Source: JBPOIS01 sp052034295 (GTDB lineage Bacteria; Pseudomonadota; Gammaproteobacteria; Pseudomonadales; Moraxellaceae). Taken from it: DNA of 34,543 bases. Location of the stretch: assembly GCA_052034295.1 (NCBI GenBank), contig JBPOIS010000133.1, positions 1-34,543 on the forward strand, given 5' to 3'. The translations under genes and the position numbers were made by a program. The notes beneath the pieces were generated by a model. The model was not told where the DNA came from and made no database searches. It worked only from the letters and a program-made list of their open reading frames with translations. This document shows positions 31,590 through 34,543 of this stretch, in pieces; position 1 is the stretch's first letter, and the number at the start of each line of letters is the position of its first letter.

Positions 31590-31890
31590 GAGATTTTCCC
31601 TCAGCAAAGGACGTCTGCGGGCGCTGGGGCCCTGGCAGTGATGTCAAAATCAAAGCCATCAAAGCAGCCCGGCAGACGATGATTCAATTCATCCCTGTAG
31701 CGGTATATGGCATAAAATGCTGTGCCTGAACCAGTTTTGTTGGACGAGAAGCAGTTTTTATGCAACCAGTGTAAATTCCTGGGGGTTTTCTGACACTAAG
31801 GGTGCTTTGGGTCCAGGGCAATGGCCAGAATGGCCGGTGCGGTGGTTTTTTTTTGGCCAATGCCTGGCCAGTCGCCTGCGGAGATTTTTC
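31590..31890. other. Divergent spacer between the lipase gene and yqiA
   Basis: This 301-bp gap holds AT-rich patches (TATATGGCATAAAATGC near 31705-31720) that may serve as promoters in either direction. On the minus strand TTCAGG (31725-31730) and TATACC (31702-31707) are 17 nt apart. On the plus strand GGCCA-GAA-TGGCC (31823-31835) is followed, after 10 nt, by nine T (31846-31854). I found no gene. Confidence 0.35.
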
Positions 31891-32511
31891 ATGCAACTCA
31901 TCTACATCCATGGTCTGGAGGCAGACCACACCTCGGTGAAGGGCCAGTGGCTGGCCGACTGGTGCGCGTTGCACCGTCCGCAGATCCAGGTGCAGCGCCC
32001 GAACCTGAACCTGCCGCCGGAGCAGGTGCTGGCGGTGTTGCAGCAGCTGATCGCGGCTGACCCGGACAGCCATGTGGTGGGCAGCAGTCTGGGCGGCTTT
32101 TATGCGACCCAGTGTGTCGCCCGCTTTGGGGTGCGGGCTGTACTGGTGAATCCGAGTGTGCGACCCTTTGTGTCGATGCAGCGGTTTTTTCAGCAGGGTC
32201 AGGCCAGCCACGCCACCAGCACCGGCTGGGTGATCACTCCGGCGCAGCTGGACACGCTGGGGCAGATGTTCCAGCCGGTCCCGGCCCATCCCGAGCGGAT
32301 GCTGGTGCTGTTGCAGACCGGCGATGAGGTGCTGGATTACCGGCAGGCCCGCGATTATTACAGTCAGGATGGCGCGCAGTGCCCGATGCTGATCGAGCGG
32401 GGCGGTGACCACTTCATGCATGATCTGCAGGACAAGATCCCGCTGGTGGTGGATTTTTTGTTTGGCCGGTCTGGTCCGGCACGGGCCGGTGCCCAGGGCC
32501 GTTTTGGCTGA
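31891..32511 (+). CDS. yqiA: YqiA/YcfP-family esterase (UPF0227)
   Basis: The 206-residue alpha/beta-hydrolase matches YqiA: MQLIYIHGLEADHTSVKGQW, the nucleophile motif GSSLGGFYA (S66), NPSVRPF, the acidic segment QTGDEVLDYRQA, and the histidine in GGDHFMHDL. E. coli YqiA hydrolyses short acyl esters and lies next to parE, as here. GGAG sits before ATG 31891, which matches the family start; the frame is open back to 31717 but that part is non-family. The physiological substrate is unknown. A terminator-like hairpin lies between it and parE. Confidence 0.9.
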   Translation: MQLIYIHGLEADHTSVKGQWLADWCALHRPQIQVQRPNLNLPPEQVLAVLQQLIAADPDSHVVGSSLGGFYATQCVARFGVRAVLVNPSVRPFVSMQRFFQQGQASHATSTGWVITPAQLDTLGQMFQPVPAHPERMLVLLQTGDEVLDYRQARDYYSQDGAQCPMLIERGGDHFMHDLQDKIPLVVDFLFGRSGPARAGAQGRFG

Positions 32512-32621
32512 ACCGCCACGGCGTTTTGGTCTTCTGCCCCGGCGGCTGGCCCAGGGGCAGTTCAACCCGTGGGCTTTCTTGACACGCATGCGCCCGGCGC
32601 TGCGGCAGCCGTCTGGCCCGG

Positions 32622-32642
32622 CCGGACGGTCCGGATTTTTTT
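32622..32642 (+). terminator. Terminator-like hairpin between yqiA and parE
   Basis: CCGGA (32622-32626) and TCCGG (32630-32634) flank a 3-nt loop, followed by A and seven T (32636-32642). The larger CCGTCTGGC/GCCGGACGG stem just upstream overlaps it and could compete. The last T abuts the GAGGA of the parE ribosome binding site (32643-32647). Confidence 0.65.
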
Positions 32643-32659
32643 GAGGAAAACAACACACC

Positions 32660-34540
32660 GTGAGCCAATACACTGCCCAATCGCTCGAAGTCCTCAGCGG
32701 CCTGGACCCGGTCAAACGCCGTCCGGGCATGTACACCGACACCACCCGCCCCAACCACCTGGCGCAGGAGGTGATCGATAACTCGGTGGATGAGGCGCTG
32801 GCCGGCCATGCCGATGACATCGTGGTCACGCTGCACCGCGATGGTTCACTGTCGGTGCAGGACAATGGCCGGGGCATGCCGGTGGACATCCACCCGGAAT
32901 ACCAGCAGAGCGGCATCGAGATCATCCTCACCCGCCTGCACGCCGGGGGCAAGTTCAGCACCGACAACTACCAGTTTTCCGGGGGGCTGCACGGGGTGGG
33001 GATCTCGGTGGTGAATGCCCTGTCCAGCCGGGTCGAAGTCACGGTGCTGCGCGGGGGCAGCCAGTATTTCATGGCCTTTGAGCAGGGTGAACGGGTCACG
33101 GATCTGCAGGTGAAAGAAGGCTTTCCCAAGCGCCAGACCGGCACCACGGTACGCTTCTGGCCGGAGGGCAAATACTTTGACCAGCCGCGCTTTGCCGTCA
33201 GGGCGCTGATGCACACCCTGAAGGCCAAGGCCGTGCTGGCCGCTGGCCTGAAGGTGACCTTCGTGGACGAAGAAGGCGGCAGCCGCACGGTCTGGCAGTT
33301 CGAAAACGGTCTGGTGGATTACCTCAGCGAAGAAATCGGCGAGCGTGACACCCTGCCGGTCGAGCCGTTTGCGGCCCGTGGCCAGGCCGAGCGGGCGGCG
33401 GTGGAGTTTGCGCTGTGCTGGAATACCGATGGCGGCGAAACCGTGGCCGAAAGCTATGTGAACCTGATCCCCACCGCACAGGGCGGCACCCACGTGAATG
33501 GCCTGCGCACCGGCACGCTGGAAGCGGTGCGTGAGTTCTGCGAACTGCGCAATCTGCTGCCGCGCGGCCTGAAGTTGTCCGCCGATGACGTCTGGGACGG
33601 GGTGAACTACGTGCTGTCGCTGCGCTTCGTCGAGCCGCAGTTTTCCGGGCAGACCAAGGAGCGCCTGTCCAGCCGTGAAGCCGCACCGATCGTGCAGGGC
33701 ATCGCCAAGGACGCCATCAGCCTGTGGCTCAATGGCCATCCGGAGCTGGCGCAGCAGCTGGCCGAGCTGGCCATCAACCGCGCCGGTCGCCGTCTGAAGG
33801 CCGCCAGGAAGGTCGAACGCAAAAAAATCACCGCCGGTCCGGCCCTGCCCGGCAAGCTGGCCGATTGTGTCGGGGCCACCCGTGAGGACACCGAACTGTT
33901 CCTGGTGGAAGGCGATTCCGCCGGGGGCAGCGCCAAGCAGGCACGCAACAAGCATTTTCAGGCGATCATGCCCCTGCGCGGCAAGATCCTCAACACCTGG
34001 GAAGTTTCCCCGGATGAGGTGCTGGGGTCGCAGGAGGTGCACGACATCGCCATTGCCATTGGCGTTGATCCCGGCAGCGATGATCTGTCCGAGCTGCGCT
34101 ACGGCAAGATCTGCATCCTGGCCGATGCCGACTCCGACGGCCTGCACATCGCCACGCTGCTGTGTGCGCTGTTCGTGCGCCACTTTCCGGCGCTGATTGA
34201 AAACGGCCATCTGTTTGTGGCCATGCCGCCGCTGTACCGGATCGATGCGGGCAAGGAGGTGCACTATGCGCTGGACGACGACGAGCTGCAGTCGATCCTG
34301 AAAAAACTCAAGGGCCGGGGCACGCCGCAGATCACCCGCTTCAAGGGATTGGGCGAGATGAATGCGCTGCAATTGCGTGAAACCACCATGGACCCGGACA
34401 CCCGCCGGCTGGTGCAGCTGGATCTGGACGATGTGCATCAAACGACGACAGTGATGGATTTGCTGCTGGCCAAGAAGCGCTCCGCCGACCGCAAGGGCTG
34501 GCTGGAGCAAAAGGGTGATCTGGCGGAAGTGGTGGGGTGA
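32660..34540 (+). CDS. parE: DNA topoisomerase IV subunit B
   Basis: ParE is the ATPase subunit that works with ParC. The 626-residue protein has the GHKL ATPase site: E37 and N41 in LAQEVIDNSVDEA, DNGRGMP (68-74) and the GGLHGVGISVVNAL stretch. The TOPRIM domain has E417 in LVEGDSAGGSAKQARN and ILADADSDG (about 487-495), and the C-terminus has RFKGLGEMNALQL. Start is GTG 32660; GAGGAAAA is 12 nt upstream, a rather long spacing. Its upstream region contains a terminator-like hairpin whose T run touches this ribosome binding site. The gene is complete, ending three bases before the window end. Confidence 0.97.
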   Translation: MSQYTAQSLEVLSGLDPVKRRPGMYTDTTRPNHLAQEVIDNSVDEALAGHADDIVVTLHRDGSLSVQDNGRGMPVDIHPEYQQSGIEIILTRLHAGGKFSTDNYQFSGGLHGVGISVVNALSSRVEVTVLRGGSQYFMAFEQGERVTDLQVKEGFPKRQTGTTVRFWPEGKYFDQPRFAVRALMHTLKAKAVLAAGLKVTFVDEEGGSRTVWQFENGLVDYLSEEIGERDTLPVEPFAARGQAERAAVEFALCWNTDGGETVAESYVNLIPTAQGGTHVNGLRTGTLEAVREFCELRNLLPRGLKLSADDVWDGVNYVLSLRFVEPQFSGQTKERLSSREAAPIVQGIAKDAISLWLNGHPELAQQLAELAINRAGRRLKAARKVERKKITAGPALPGKLADCVGATREDTELFLVEGDSAGGSAKQARNKHFQAIMPLRGKILNTWEVSPDEVLGSQEVHDIAIAIGVDPGSDDLSELRYGKICILADADSDGLHIATLLCALFVRHFPALIENGHLFVAMPPLYRIDAGKEVHYALDDDELQSILKKLKGRGTPQITRFKGLGEMNALQLRETTMDPDTRRLVQLDLDDVHQTTTVMDLLLAKKRSADRKGWLEQKGDLAEVVG

Positions 34541-34543
34541 GGG

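Noticed and set aside
31846..31854. Runs of eight to nine T as possible phase-variation tracts
   Set aside because: All such runs seen (906-913, 12769-12776, 31846-31854) are intergenic and most end hairpins, so they fit terminators better than slippage switches.
1..34543. tRNA, rRNA, CRISPR, insertion sequence or prophage
   Set aside because: No cloverleaf pattern, repeat array, transposase, integrase other than XerD, or terminal inverted repeats were seen.

Overview
The window is a compact, GC-rich (roughly 60-65% by eye) stretch of bacterial chromosome carrying mostly housekeeping genes. It looks like a gammaproteobacterium. The block xerD-dsbC-hom-thrC, a feoA-feoB pair followed by a short Cys-rich membrane protein, murD-ftsW standing apart from the rest of the division cluster, and yqiA next to parE together suggest a high-GC member of Moraxellaceae (relatives of Acinetobacter such as Perlucidibaca or Fluviicoccus). 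This placement is inference from gene content and order; no search could be run. I see no rRNA, tRNA, insertion sequence, prophage or CRISPR array.

Layout, left to right. 1-1.6 kb: a ribosome hibernation factor, a structured leader or small RNA ending in a terminator-like hairpin, a 47-residue membrane microprotein and an ankyrin-repeat protein. 1.6-6.9 kb: parC, a membrane protein with a degenerate GGDEF domain, and fadD. 7-12.7 kb (minus strand): an AidB-type acyl-CoA dehydrogenase, then the regulatory genes gacA-like, pilS and pilR; gacA and pilS overlap by 4 nt. 12.9-13.9 kb: the penicillin-binding endopeptidase pbpG. 13.9-19.2 kb (minus strand): a DUF2147 protein, thrC, hom, a DsbC-like isomerase predicted to be a lipoprotein, and xerD. 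19.4-21.8 kb: a Fur-type site and feoA-feoB with a Cys-rich partner. 21.8-25.8 kb: a nitroreductase, a GNAT acetyltransferase and murD-ftsW. 26-30.2 kb: a lipoprotein, gshA, dsbB and a pirin. 30.3-34.5 kb: an esterase/lipase, yqiA and parE.

How the genes work together. parC and parE, 29 kb apart on the same strand, encode the two subunits of topoisomerase IV; xerD also serves chromosome resolution. murD, ftsW and pbpG act on peptidoglycan. hom and thrC make threonine from aspartate semialdehyde but are separated by a strong terminator. dsbC, dsbB and gshA concern thiol and disulfide balance. FeoAB imports ferrous iron. PilSR normally controls type IV pilin transcription, and its physical coupling to a GacA-like regulator suggests shared control of surface behaviour.

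The most interesting points are a GGDEF protein with an intact inhibitory-site motif but a broken active site (candidate c-di-GMP receptor), terminator-like hairpins directly in front of three genes (the microprotein, pbpG and parE), the gacA-pilS translational overlap, a Cys-rich insertion in threonine synthase, and a lipidated DsbC. I found no clear new multi-gene defence or mobile system.
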